64,000 nucleotides of DNA. Source: Pseudomonas sp. F(2018) (GTDB lineage: Bacteria > Pseudomonadota > Gammaproteobacteria > Pseudomonadales > Pseudomonadaceae). The notes below the pieces were generated by a model that searched no databases, had not been told where the DNA came from, and saw only the letters and a list, made by a program, of their open reading frames with translations. The first letter of the stretch is position 1. Each line of letters begins with the position of its first letter. The DNA lies in the NCBI RefSeq assembly GCF_005508865.1, contig NZ_SCOM01000001.1, forward strand, positions 1,488,001-1,552,000, given 5' to 3'. This document shows positions 48,159 to 56,986 of the stretch, in pieces. Position numbers and translations under genes: made by a program.

Positions 48159-48389
48159 CGCGGATTTCCTTTCGCGGGGAATAACAGTGCCGCCAACGCT
48201 GGCACTCGTGAAGCCACATCGAGTGACGGCAAGCGCAACGGCGGCAGGGGATTTTTTAAACGGACCGGCGGTGGAAAAGGGAGTTCAACTTTTTCTCGGC
48301 AGGTTGATTGGCCGCCATGGTGGCTTCGAGCGCCTGCATGCGGGGCGCCGGGCCGGGCTGTGGCTCTGTCAGCGGGACGCGGGATGCCC
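48159..48389. other. gap between upstream hybrid kinase and rsbR
   Basis: 231 bases. On the minus strand a 27-codon ORF (MQALEATMAANQPAEKKLNS start, stop near 48256) precedes an AT-rich stretch with TTTAAAAAATCC, the most promoter-like part. It probably holds the promoter of the stressosome operon; I cannot assign a sigma factor. The small ORF has no ribosome site of note and could be a leader peptide or chance. Confidence 0.45.
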
Positions 48390-50537
48390 TCAGCTCGCGG
48401 CGCTCAGCATCTGGACCAGGCGTGCAGCCAGTTCGCTGCGGCGGAAGGGCTTCGCCAGGACCTCGAAGCCGCGCATCTGTGCGGGAGTGAGGTTGGCGTA
48501 GCCGGAGATGATCAGCACCGGCAGGCTGGGAATGCGCTGGCGTAGCTCGCGGGCGAGCTGGGCGCCGGTCTTGTCCTGCATGATGTGGTCGGTGACCAGC
48601 ACGTCCGGCGCCAGGCCCTCGTCGATCAGGCGCAGCGCGGTGGCCGCCGAGGCGGCTCCGGTCACCTGGTAGCCCAGGTCCTGCAGCTGCATGGTGACGG
48701 TCTGGCGGACCATTTCCTCGTCGTCGACCAGCAGCACCCGGGTCGGCCGCGGTGCCTGCGGTGCGTCGGCGGATTCGTCGCCCTCGCTCGCGGCCTGAGT
48801 CTCGGTGATCGGCAGCCACATGCTGACGCGCGTGCCCACCCCCACTTCCGATTCGATACCTAGGCCACCGCCGGATTGCGCCGCCAGCCCCTGCACCATG
48901 GACAGGCCGAGGCCGGTGCCCTTGCCGATGCCCTTGGTGGAGAAGAACGGGTCCACGCAGCGCTTGAGCGTTTCGGCGCTCATGCCGCTGCCGTTGTCGC
49001 TGATCGTCAGCCGTGCGTAGCGTCCGGCGCTCAGGCCTCTCACGGCGGCGCTGGGCACGTCGTCCAGCGTCGCACTGATTTCCAGGCGGCCGCCATCATC
49101 CATGGCGTCGCGGGCGTTGACCGCCAGATTGAGGATGGCCAGTTCGAGCTGGTGCGGGTCGACTATCACCGCCGGCAGCTGACTGGGAATGTCGATCGCC
49201 ACTTCGATCATCGGGCCCAGCGAACGGACGATCAGGTCGCGCATGTCACTGACCAGCGCGTCCAGCGCTACCGCCCGTGGCTTGAGGGTCTGCCGGCGGG
49301 CGAAGGTCAGCAGGCGGCCGACCAGGGTGCGCGCGCGGTCCGAAGCCTGCAGGGCGCAGTCGACCAGCTCCCGCGAACGCTGGTCGTCCAGGCGCCGGCG
49401 CACCAGGTCCAGGGTGCCCATGATCGGCGTCAGCAGGTTGTTGAAGTCATGCGCGATACCGCCGGTGAGCTGGCCGATGGTCTCCATCTTGCGCATCTCG
49501 TGGTGCTCCGCCACGGTGGCCTCGCGCTCGGCCACCATCAGGGCGACGCGCTCCTCCAGGCTCTCGTTGAGTTCGCGCAGCTTCACCTCGGCACGGGCCC
49601 GCTCGATGTGCGCCCAGCAGCGCTGGGTTACTTCTCCGACCAGGGTGCGTTCATACACGGACCAGGTGCGTGGCTTCTTGTCGTGAACCGCCATCAGGGC
49701 GATCAGGCGGCCGTCCTTGATCAGCGGCATGCAGACGGCGGCGGAGATGTGCGAGGCGCGGAACGCGGCGGCCTCGCTCGGCGGCAGCTGCCGCAGATCG
49801 TTGATCACCAGCGGTTGGCCGGCGCGCAGATTACGCACGGCGAGTTCGCCGTAATCGGCCAGGCTGTAACGTCCCTGCAGGCTTGGCATCCCGGATTTGA
49901 CCCAGTCGCCACGCACGGTCAGGCCATTCTCGTCCGCGTCCATCTCGGCATAGGCACAGCCGGACAGCCGCAGGTGTTCGCCGAGCATGCGCGTGGTGGC
50001 GGCCATGATCATGTCGGGGCTGGTGGCGTCGGCCACCTCGGCCGCCAGTGCGGCGAGAAAGCCGAGTCGCTGGTTGGCGACCACCGTGGCGGTGGTCTCC
50101 GTGACCGTATCGAGGATGGCGACGACGCGGCCGGTGTGGTCGCGTATCGGGCTGTAGCAGAAGGTGAAGTAGGCCTGCTCCGGTTCACCGCTGCGCTCGA
50201 TGAACAGGGGGAAGTCCTCGACATAGGTGGCCTGGCCTGCCCAGGCGCGTTCGGCAATCGGGCTGACGTCGCCCCAGACCTCCTTCCATACCTCGCTGAA
50301 CGGCCGCCCGAGGGCAGCGGGCTTGCTGCCGAGTATCGGGGTGAAGGCGTCGTTATGCAGCGTGACCAGGTCGCGGCCCCACATGATGACTTGGGGAAAG
50401 CGCGAGTCCAGGCACAGGGCGAGGGTGGTCTTGAGCACGTCGGGCCAGGTGCCGATGGGGCCCAGCGCGGTCGCGGACCAGTCATAGTCGCGAATACGCT
50501 CCGCCATCTCGCCGTCAGCCTTGAGCCAGTCCGTCAT
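48390..50537 (-). CDS. PAS-GAF hybrid histidine kinase with C-terminal receiver
   Basis: 715 residues from ATG 50537. Domains: PAS (~30-150, PQVIMWGRDLVTLHNDAFTPILG), GAF (~170-320, CAYAEMDADENG and AVCMPLIKDGRLIALMAVHD), coiled coil, HisKA of the HisKA-4/HWE-free type (GGIAHDFNNLLTPIMGTLDL), HATPase (NLAVNARDAMDDGGRL, DNGSGM, GTGLGLSMVQGLA) and receiver (VLLVDDEEMVRQTV, Asp in LVTDHIMQDKTG). There are no transmembrane helices, so it senses inside the cell; PAS plus GAF suggests a light, redox or small-molecule cue. It lies just upstream of the stressosome operon on the same strand. Confidence 0.92.
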   Translation of the reverse strand: MTDWLKADGEMAERIRDYDWSATALGPIGTWPDVLKTTLALCLDSRFPQVIMWGRDLVTLHNDAFTPILGSKPAALGRPFSEVWKEVWGDVSPIAERAWAGQATYVEDFPLFIERSGEPEQAYFTFCYSPIRDHTGRVVAILDTVTETTATVVANQRLGFLAALAAEVADATSPDMIMAATTRMLGEHLRLSGCAYAEMDADENGLTVRGDWVKSGMPSLQGRYSLADYGELAVRNLRAGQPLVINDLRQLPPSEAAAFRASHISAAVCMPLIKDGRLIALMAVHDKKPRTWSVYERTLVGEVTQRCWAHIERARAEVKLRELNESLEERVALMVAEREATVAEHHEMRKMETIGQLTGGIAHDFNNLLTPIMGTLDLVRRRLDDQRSRELVDCALQASDRARTLVGRLLTFARRQTLKPRAVALDALVSDMRDLIVRSLGPMIEVAIDIPSQLPAVIVDPHQLELAILNLAVNARDAMDDGGRLEISATLDDVPSAAVRGLSAGRYARLTISDNGSGMSAETLKRCVDPFFSTKGIGKGTGLGLSMVQGLAAQSGGGLGIESEVGVGTRVSMWLPITETQAASEGDESADAPQAPRPTRVLLVDDEEMVRQTVTMQLQDLGYQVTGAASAATALRLIDEGLAPDVLVTDHIMQDKTGAQLARELRQRIPSLPVLIISGYANLTPAQMRGFEVLAKPFRRSELAARLVQMLSAAS

Positions 50538-50779
50538 GTGTCGTTTTCCTATCGGACGCGGTAGATGGTTGCGCCAATGCGGCCAACCGAAGTGCGCTGT
50601 GCAAGAGCAGATAGGCGCTGTGCTTGGCTGCATGCGTCCTTATCCTTGAGCGGTAGAACAGGGCGCTGGCAGAAAAGTTCGGCCTATAACTCCCGGCCTT
50701 GACGGGCTGTCGACGAGTCGACGTTTACCGCGCAGCGGATAGCTTGAACTGGGGTAGAACCGGCCACCTCGAACCCAGT

Positions 50780-50798
50780 GAGGCCCATCCGGGGCCTC
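50780..50798. other. GC-rich hairpin in leader of DT-repeat gene
   Basis: GAGGCCC (50780-50786) and GGGCCTC (50792-50798) form a perfect stem with a 5-base loop, immediately before the ribosome site of the acidic repeat protein. It could affect translation; no riboswitch signature is seen. Confidence 0.4.
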
Positions 50799-50812
50799 TC
50801 GCGAGGTGAAAC

Positions 50813-51043
50813 ATGCAAACGACCAACCCAGGTAACCAGCCCGAAACCGAAGAGCCGATCGAGCCCGGCATAGTCCCCGACGACACCGACACCGACACCG
50901 ACACCGACACGGGTACGGACACGGACACGGATACACCGGTGCAGGACGACGAACGCCCGGAGGACTGGAAAGACCCCAACGAGCCGGACTCCCCCAGCAC
51001 GGAGCAACCGGACCAAGGCACGGCCCAGCCAGTGAATGTCTGA
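50813..51043 (+). CDS. acidic low-complexity protein with DT repeats
   Basis: 76 residues, nearly all Asp, Glu, Pro, Thr, Gln and Asn, with a central (DT)n tract. There is no signal peptide or fold. The ribosome site GAGGTGAAAC precedes the ATG, and a terminator follows the stop, so it looks like a real single-gene unit. It is divergent from the PAS-GAF kinase. The strongly acidic, disordered protein could bind cations or protect like other stress hydrophilins; function unknown. Confidence 0.75.
   Translation: MQTTNPGNQPETEEPIEPGIVPDDTDTDTDTDTGTDTDTDTPVQDDERPEDWKDPNEPDSPSTEQPDQGTAQPVNV
50882..50929 (+). repeat. 6-bp repeat tract encoding DT
   Basis: GACACC is repeated four times perfectly (50882-50905), then four variant units (GACACG, GGTACG, GACACG, GACACG). 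The 6-base unit keeps frame, so length can vary between strains. Confidence 0.85.
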
Positions 51044-51059
51044 CCCGCCTTAACCACCA

Positions 51060-51086
51060 GACCCGGCGTGCAGCCGGGTTTCTGTT
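51060..51086 (+). terminator. hairpin terminator after the acidic repeat gene
   Basis: ACCCGGC (51061-51067) pairs with GCCGGGT (51073-51079) around GTGCA and is followed by TTCTGTT. It lies 17 bp after the stop of the DT-repeat gene. Confidence 0.72.
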
Positions 51087-51208
51087 GGCGGGCCGGCTCG
51101 CTGTGCTGAACTCATGCGGCCGCATCAGCATCTATGGGGCATGTCCTCCCGCTCTGGCGAGCGGAGGGAAGCATTGACAACATCCATCTGTTATCGCCCG
51201 AGGCACGC

Positions 51209-51991
51209 TTGGCCACGCTGCGTATCGCCACCTTCAACGTCAACGGCATCCAGTCACGCCTGGCGGCCTTGCTCGCCTGGCTCGATCGCGAAGCCCCGGA
51301 CATCGTGTGCCTGCAGGAGCTCAAGGCGGCCGATCACAAGTTTCCCGCCGATGCCCTGCGTGACGCCGGCTACGGGGTGCTCTGGCGCGGCCAGCCGGCC
51401 TGGAACGGCGTGGCGATCCTGGCCAGGGGCATGCAGCCGCTGGAGATCCGCCGCGAGCTGCCCGGCGACGCGGCCGACACCCAGAGCCGCTATCTGGAGG
51501 CGGCGGCCCATGGCGTGATCGTCGGCTGCCTGTATCTGCCCAACGGCAACCCGCAGCCGGGCCCGAAGTTCGACTACAAGCTGGCCTGGTTCGAGCGCCT
51601 GATCGCCCATGCCAAATCCCTCGCCAGCAGCGGCCATCCGGTGGTGCTGGCCGGCGACTACAACGTGGTGCCGACCGATCTGGACATCTACAACCCGCGC
51701 TCCTGGCAGAAGGACGCGCTGCTGCAACCGGAGAGTCGTGCCTGCTACCAGCGCCTGCTGCAACAGGGCTGGACCGATGCGCTGCGCGCGCGCTTTCCCG
51801 AGGAGCGGCTCTATACCTTCTGGGACTATTTCCGCCAGCACTGGCAGCGCAATTCGGGGCTGCGCATCGACCACCTGCTGCTCAGCGAGACGCTGGCCAA
51901 GGGCTTGCAGGACGCCGGCGTGGACCGCTGGGTGCGCGGTGAGCCCCATGCCAGCGACCACGCTCCCGCCTGGGTGACGGTGGATGTCTAG
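51209..51991 (+). CDS. xthA: exodeoxyribonuclease III (xth family)
   Basis: 260 residues from TTG 51209; the family opening LATLRIATFNVNGIQSR starts there, and GAGG lies six bases upstream. An in-frame ATG at 51134 would add 25 residues not typical of the family. Catalytic residues are present: Asn in FNVNG, Glu in CLQELKA, Asp and Asn in AGDYNVVPTDLDIYNP and Asp-His in SDHAPAW. The enzyme acts as an AP endonuclease and 3'-5' exonuclease in base excision repair. It is followed by the acetyltransferase gene 99 bp later. Confidence 0.92.
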   Translation: MATLRIATFNVNGIQSRLAALLAWLDREAPDIVCLQELKAADHKFPADALRDAGYGVLWRGQPAWNGVAILARGMQPLEIRRELPGDAADTQSRYLEAAAHGVIVGCLYLPNGNPQPGPKFDYKLAWFERLIAHAKSLASSGHPVVLAGDYNVVPTDLDIYNPRSWQKDALLQPESRACYQRLLQQGWTDALRARFPEERLYTFWDYFRQHWQRNSGLRIDHLLLSETLAKGLQDAGVDRWVRGEPHASDHAPAWVTVDV

Positions 51992-52090
51992 CCGGCGAGA
52001 CGTTGCGCCTGCCGAGCGGGGTGCGGCTGTTCTTGCAGCGACATGCGCGCGGCCAGCCCTATCACACAGGCGCAAGCCGAGAGGTCAGCG

Positions 52091-52672
52091 ATGACACAGC
52101 GCTCGCAGAAACAACTGATGCTGGCCGGGGAGCTGTATGTGGCGTGCGGCCCCGAACTGGCCGCGGATGCGCAGCGCGCGGCGGACTGGATGGCGCGTTA
52201 CAACGCCGCCAGCGCGGCCTCGCTGGAAGAGCGTCGCGCGCTGCTGGCCGAGATAATGGGAGCGGTGGGCGAGGGGGTGAACATACGGCCGCCGTTCCAT
52301 TGCGACTATGGCTACAACATCCATCTGGGCCCTGGGGTGTTCATGAACTTCGGCTGCGTCGTGCTGGATGTCTGCCGGGTTAGCATCGGCGCCGGCACGC
52401 AGATTGGCCCGGGCGTGCAGCTGCTGAGCGCAGACCACCCGCGCGAACCCGAGCTGCGCGCCCAGCTGCTGGAGTTCGGCAGGCCGGTGAGCATCGGTGC
52501 GAATGTCTGGATAGGTGCGGGTGCGCTGATCCTGCCAGGCGTGACAGTCGGTGATGACGCCCTGATCGGTGCGGGCAGCGTGGTGACTCGGGATGTACCT
52601 GCCGGAGCGACCGTGGTCGGCAACCCCGCCCGCGTCATACGGACCCGCGGGCCGTCTGCTGTGGGCGGCTGA
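52091..52672 (+). CDS. maa: maltose O-acetyltransferase (Maa/NodL-type)
   Basis: 193 residues. The left-handed beta-helix hexapeptide repeats are clear (SIGANVWIGAGALILPGVTVGDDALIGAGSVVTRDVPAG, in parts), and the catalytic His is in LLSADHPREPE. Maa and relatives transfer acetyl groups from acetyl-CoA to sugars. ATG 52091 was chosen over an upstream start because the family begins with QKQLMLAGELY. It ends 45 bp from the convergent amidase. Confidence 0.9.
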   Translation: MTQRSQKQLMLAGELYVACGPELAADAQRAADWMARYNAASAASLEERRALLAEIMGAVGEGVNIRPPFHCDYGYNIHLGPGVFMNFGCVVLDVCRVSIGAGTQIGPGVQLLSADHPREPELRAQLLEFGRPVSIGANVWIGAGALILPGVTVGDDALIGAGSVVTRDVPAGATVVGNPARVIRTRGPSAVGG

Positions 52673-52682
52673 AGCCGAGCGG

Positions 52683-52707
52683 GATCGGCGCCATTGCGGC
52701 GCCGATC
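52683..52707. terminator. hairpin between acetyltransferase and amidase
   Basis: GATCGGCGCC (52683-52692) pairs with GGCGCCGATC (52698-52707) around ATTGC, in the middle of the 45-bp convergent gap. It lacks a T run, so it is probably a bidirectional transcript end by hairpin rather than a strong intrinsic terminator. Confidence 0.6.
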
Positions 52708-52717
52708 CGCTACTCCA

Positions 52718-54424
52718 TCAGTTGCCCAGCGGAGGGGTGCGCGGCGGCACCAGGCGCTTCGAGCCGGTCGACTCGAAGGCCGCGGCGAAGCGCAGCAGCG
52801 CCGAGTCGTCGTAGGCGCGGCCGGCGAAGGTCAGGCCCACCGGCATGCCGATGTCGGCCATCACGCCCATCGGCACGGTGACCGTGGGTACGCCCAGGTG
52901 GCGAATGGCGAGGTTGCCGTTGGCGACCCAGATGCCGTTGCTCCAGGCGATGTCCGCCGAGGCCGGATTCACGTCGGCATCCGCCGGGCCCACGTCGGCC
53001 ACGGTGGGGAACAGCACGGCGTCGAGCTTGAGCTCGTCCATCCAGTCTTCCAGGTCGATCTTGCGCGTCTGCTCCAGGCCACGCAGGCCGTCGGGCAGCG
53101 TCTCGATCTGGTCCCAGGTCTTGAGGCCGCGCTTGGCCATGTTGGCGTACTCGTCCATGCCGGCGGCCAGGTCGTCCTCGCGATTGGGCAGGGTGCCCGG
53201 GTCGTGCGGGAAGATCTGCGGGCCGTCGACGTCCGCCAGCCTGTTCAGCTTGGGATCGCCGTTGGCGCGCAGGAAGTCGTCGAAGGCCCAGCCCGACAGC
53301 TCCCACAGCTCGTCATGCAGGAACTCCTTGCTCACCAGGCCGCGGTTGTACACGGTCGGCGCGCCCGGGCGATCGCCCTCGCAGTTGGACACCAGCGGGA
53401 AGTCCACTTCGATGACTTCGGCGCCGGCGGCTTCCAGGGCCTTGCACGCCGCTTCCCACAGTGCGATCACTGAGGCACGGGTATGGATGCGCTGGCCGGT
53501 CGGGCCGCCGATGCCGGGTTTCTCGCTGGTGCCGGCCAGCTCGTCCTTGTTGATGAACATGCGCGGCACGCCCAGGCGCTTGCCCTTGAGCGCGGCGGCG
53601 CCGGCGGCCAGCTCCAGGTAGGACGCCGGACGTACCTCGGAGGCCTTGGGGATCGGCACCCAGGGCTGCAGGCGCCACAGGTCGCCGCGGGTCTCGGCGT
53701 CATCGGCCACCACCACGTCGAGCACTTCGAGCAGATCGGCCATGGTCCGTGCGTAGGGCACCACTACGTCCATGGTCGGCGTCAGCGGCCAGTTGCCGCG
53801 CACCGAGATCACCCCGCGCGACGGCGTGTAGGCGCACAGGCCGTTGTTGGAGGCCGGACCACGGCCGCTGGACCAGGTTTCCTCGGCCAGGCCGAAGGCG
53901 GAGTAGCTGGCGGCGGTGGCGGTGCCAGCACCATTGGACGAACCGGAGGCGAAGGGCGCGGTGAGATAGGCGGCGTTGTACGGGCTCTCCGCCCGGCCAT
54001 ACACGCCGCGCTGCATGCCGCCGTTGGCCATGGGCGGCATATTGGTCTTGCCCAGGCAGATGGCGCCGGCGGCGCGCAGGCGCTCGACGGTGAAGGCGTC
54101 GCGATAGGCGAGCAGATCCTTGAAGGCGGGGCTCCCGGAGGCGGCGGTCAGGCCCTTGACCAGGTAGCTGTCCTTGGCCGTGTAGGGAATGCCATCCAGC
54201 GGGCCGAGCGTCTCGCCGCGGGCGCGGCGGGCGTCGGAAGCCTCGGCCTCCTGCAGCGCATCGGGGTTGCGCACGACCACGGCGTTGAGCCGGGTCGCGG
54301 TCTCGGGGCCGTCGTAGGCGTCGATGCGGGCCAGGTAGGCCTTGACCAGGTTGACCGCCGTGGTGCGACCGGACTCGAGCGCCGCACGCAACTCGGCAAT
54401 GGAAACCTCAGTTACCTCAATCAT
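52718..54424 (-). CDS. amidase-signature family hydrolase
   Basis: 568 residues. The amidase signature with Lys (GIPYTAKDSYLVKG), cis-Ser and nucleophile Ser (GSSNGAGTATAASYSAFGLAEETWSSGRGPAS, in parts) is complete though the Gly-Ser loop differs from the common GGSSGG form. Enzymes of this family cleave amides and esters, including aryl amides. No partner in a transport or catabolic operon is next to it. The gene is larger than usual (450-500 residues), with an insertion in the central region (residues ~250-350). Confidence 0.88.
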   Translation of the reverse strand: MIEVTEVSIAELRAALESGRTTAVNLVKAYLARIDAYDGPETATRLNAVVVRNPDALQEAEASDARRARGETLGPLDGIPYTAKDSYLVKGLTAASGSPAFKDLLAYRDAFTVERLRAAGAICLGKTNMPPMANGGMQRGVYGRAESPYNAAYLTAPFASGSSNGAGTATAASYSAFGLAEETWSSGRGPASNNGLCAYTPSRGVISVRGNWPLTPTMDVVVPYARTMADLLEVLDVVVADDAETRGDLWRLQPWVPIPKASEVRPASYLELAAGAAALKGKRLGVPRMFINKDELAGTSEKPGIGGPTGQRIHTRASVIALWEAACKALEAAGAEVIEVDFPLVSNCEGDRPGAPTVYNRGLVSKEFLHDELWELSGWAFDDFLRANGDPKLNRLADVDGPQIFPHDPGTLPNREDDLAAGMDEYANMAKRGLKTWDQIETLPDGLRGLEQTRKIDLEDWMDELKLDAVLFPTVADVGPADADVNPASADIAWSNGIWVANGNLAIRHLGVPTVTVPMGVMADIGMPVGLTFAGRAYDDSALLRFAAAFESTGSKRLVPPRTPPLGN

Positions 54425-54684
54425 CTTGTTATCACCGCTGGCTACTGATGGGTGGCGCAGGGAACCTGCTGCACGCTGAACTCTGGGTTCAGGGTGTCAA
54501 TTATGTCAAACAGTTGATCTGATATGTCAAACGCTTGCTCATGGCGGCAGACATTTCGCTACGTCGAAGCATAGGAAGGCAGCGGCGGCAGCGGAAATAC
54601 CGAGGGCGATCGGTGACCGCCGGTGCTGGTTTCGCGCGGTTCAGCAACGCGACCCGGTGGGCGGCAAGCCCACCGGGCCCGTAC

Positions 54685-56577
54685 TCAGATGCGGAAACTG
54701 CCGACCAGCTGCTGTAGGCGGGCGGCCTGGCGCTCCAGGTCGCCGCAGGCGCGCAGGGTGGCCTGCAGGTTCTCCACGCCTTCCTGGTTGAGGGTGTTGA
54801 TCTCGTTGACGTCCATGTTCAGCGCCTCGACCACGGCGGTCTGCTCCTCGGTGGCGGTGGCCACCGACTGGTTCATGCCATCGATCTCGCCGATGCGCTG
54901 GGTCACGCTGCCCAGGCGCTCGCCGGCCTGGTTGGCGATCTCCACGCTCTGCGCGCTGTAGTGCTGGCTCTCGGTCATGGTGGTGACCGAGTCGCGGGCG
55001 CCGACCTGCAGCTCCTCGATCATCTTGTGGATTTCCTGGGCCGACTCCTGGGTGCGGTGGGCCAGGCTGCGCACCTCGTCCGCCACCACCGCGAAGCCGC
55101 GCCCGGCCTCGCCGGCACGTGCCGCCTCGATGGCCGCGTTGAGGGCGAGGAGGTTGGTCTGCGCGGAGATGCTCTTGATCACCTCGAGGATCTGGCCGAT
55201 GTCTACGGTCTTGCTGTTCAGCACCTCGATGTTGGCGCTGGAGGCGCTGATCTTCTCCGACAGCTCGTTCATCGCCACGATGGTCTTCTGCAGCACCTGG
55301 CTGCCGTCCTCGGCCAGATGACGGGCATCCGAGGCCTGGTTGGAGGCATCGGCGGCGTTGCGTGCGATCTCCTGGGCGGCGGCGCCCAGCTCGTTGATCG
55401 CCGCGGCCACGCTGTTGGTGCGGCTGGCCTGCTCGTCGGAGTTGGCCATGGAAGAGTTGGAGGCGTTGACCACCAGCTTGGCCACTTCGTTGAGCTGGCC
55501 GGTGGCCGAGGACACCTCGCGGATCGAGCCATGAATGCGCTCGACGAACTGGTTGAAGGAGGTGGCCAGCTCGCCGAATTCGTCTTGGCTCTGCACGCTC
55601 AGGCGCTTGGTCAGGTCGCCGTCGCCCTGGGCGATGTCACGCATGGCCTTGCCCATCAGCAGCAGCGGCTGCATCAGCACGCGGATCAGCATGCCCAGCA
55701 GAAATACGGTGGCGATCACCGCGACGATGGTGGCGACCACGGCCGAGGTGCGGAACTCGCCGAGGGCGGCGAAGGCGGCGTCCTGGTCCAGCACCAGGGC
55801 CACATACCAGTTGGCCGAGGGCAGGCCTTCCAGCGGGGTGAAGGCGATGAACTGGGTCTTGCCGTCCACCTCGACTTCGCTGACGCCGGCCTGCACGCGC
55901 GGGGTGTCCTGCGGGTACAGCTGCTGGATGTCCTTGAGGGTGTAGTTGCTGTCCGGGTGCAGCAGCACCTTGCCCTGGGCGCTGACCAGGAAGGCATGGC
56001 CGTGGCCCTGGAACTTCAGCGACTCCAGCAGCTGGGCGATGCTCGCCAGGTCCATGTCGGCACCGGCTACGCCGACCATCTGGCCGTCACGGCGCACCGG
56101 GGTGGCGATGGTGATCACCAGCTTCTGCGAGGAGGCGGCGATATAGGGCTCGGTCAGCGCGCTGCCCTGGGCGGCGCTGGCGGCCTTGTACCAGCCGCGC
56201 GCGCGCGGGTCGTAGTCGGCCGGACGGTTGCCCACCGGCACCGAGGTCATGGCGCCGTCCGCGCCGCCGAAGTAGGTGAGCTGGAAGCGCTGGTCGTAGA
56301 CCGGCAGGTTCAGCGCGGCCTGCAGCGGCTGGCCCTGCTCGCCGTTGGCGGAAAGCTGCTGGGCCAGGGACTCGACCAGCTGGATACGGCCGTCCAGCCA
56401 GGTCTTGATGTTGCGCGTGGCCAGGCTGCCGACTTCCTGCAGCGAGGCGTGCACATCGGCATTCAGGGTCTGGCGCTGGCGGTAGTCGTTGAACAGCACG
56501 AACAGGGTGAAGGCAACAATCGTCACCAGCGAGGCGGCCAGCAGGATCTTCTGGCTGAACTTCAGGTTGGAGGGCAT
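54685..56577 (-). CDS. methyl-accepting chemotaxis protein, PctA-like (dCache)
   Basis: 630 residues from ATG 56577. Order: transmembrane helix, periplasmic dCache, second helix (~280-305), HAMP and a cytoplasmic signalling domain with EVIKSISAQTNLLALNAAIEAARAGEAGRGFAVVADEVR (in parts). The amino-acid-sensing motif is nearly complete: Arg, Trp and Tyr in DPRARGWYKAA, Tyr in EPYIAA and Asp in AGADMDL, so L-amino acids are the likely ligands, as for PctA/B/C. RGWYK replaces the usual RPWYK. It has no CheBR-binding pentapeptide. Confidence 0.93.
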   Translation of the reverse strand: MPSNLKFSQKILLAASLVTIVAFTLFVLFNDYRQRQTLNADVHASLQEVGSLATRNIKTWLDGRIQLVESLAQQLSANGEQGQPLQAALNLPVYDQRFQLTYFGGADGAMTSVPVGNRPADYDPRARGWYKAASAAQGSALTEPYIAASSQKLVITIATPVRRDGQMVGVAGADMDLASIAQLLESLKFQGHGHAFLVSAQGKVLLHPDSNYTLKDIQQLYPQDTPRVQAGVSEVEVDGKTQFIAFTPLEGLPSANWYVALVLDQDAAFAALGEFRTSAVVATIVAVIATVFLLGMLIRVLMQPLLLMGKAMRDIAQGDGDLTKRLSVQSQDEFGELATSFNQFVERIHGSIREVSSATGQLNEVAKLVVNASNSSMANSDEQASRTNSVAAAINELGAAAQEIARNAADASNQASDARHLAEDGSQVLQKTIVAMNELSEKISASSANIEVLNSKTVDIGQILEVIKSISAQTNLLALNAAIEAARAGEAGRGFAVVADEVRSLAHRTQESAQEIHKMIEELQVGARDSVTTMTESQHYSAQSVEIANQAGERLGSVTQRIGEIDGMNQSVATATEEQTAVVEALNMDVNEINTLNQEGVENLQATLRACGDLERQAARLQQLVGSFRI

Positions 56578-56986
56578 CGCAAGGTATCCATGCAAGGTTT
56601 CTGTAGCCGGGTACCGCCACGGGTTGTGCCCGAGGCGGCTGTCGTTCCATGGCTCCTGCCGCCGCTGCCGGCGCTACACGCCAGCCAGACGGGGCCGAGC
56701 CTGGACTGTGGCCACCGGGAGTAACGGTGTGCCACTGCCCCTTACCGGCTCTAGTCGTTATGGTCCGGATGGGGAATTTCGCACCCCGGGAGGGCCCCGG
56801 AGCTCGGTGAAAATACTGGCATTCTGCTGGCTAACCGCGGGCGGTGGTTAGCCTGGATTGCGGCAAAGACATCTAGCTTTGGGCCGGCATCGCTGGCAAA
56901 AGGTCACTGCCATTGAGCGGAGTGGTATGGCCGTCTGGATCGGGTGGAGCCGCTGTTGATCTGCTGTGCAGCGGCGCCAGGCCGCC
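56578..56986. other. intergenic region between rlmE and the chemoreceptor
   Basis: About 409 bases, with no supported gene. It holds the receptor promoter on the minus strand. One hairpin, GGCTAACC (56829-56836)/GGTTAGCC (56846-56853), lies 134 bp after the rlmE stop; it has no T run, so its role is unclear. I looked for GEMM riboswitch hallmarks and found none. Confidence 0.5.

Noticed and set aside
46885..48219. A long minus-strand frame running through rsbR into rsbS.
   Set aside because: Only its last 140 codons (rsbS) look real; the first part is an out-of-frame reading of rsbR.
50720..50790. A GTTCGA-like stretch near a possible tRNA 3' end.
   Set aside because: No cloverleaf, no acceptor stem pairing and no CCA end could be built on either strand.
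56578..56800. Possible riboswitch before the chemoreceptor.
   Set aside because: I looked for conserved cyclic di-GMP (GEMM) core motifs and did not find them.
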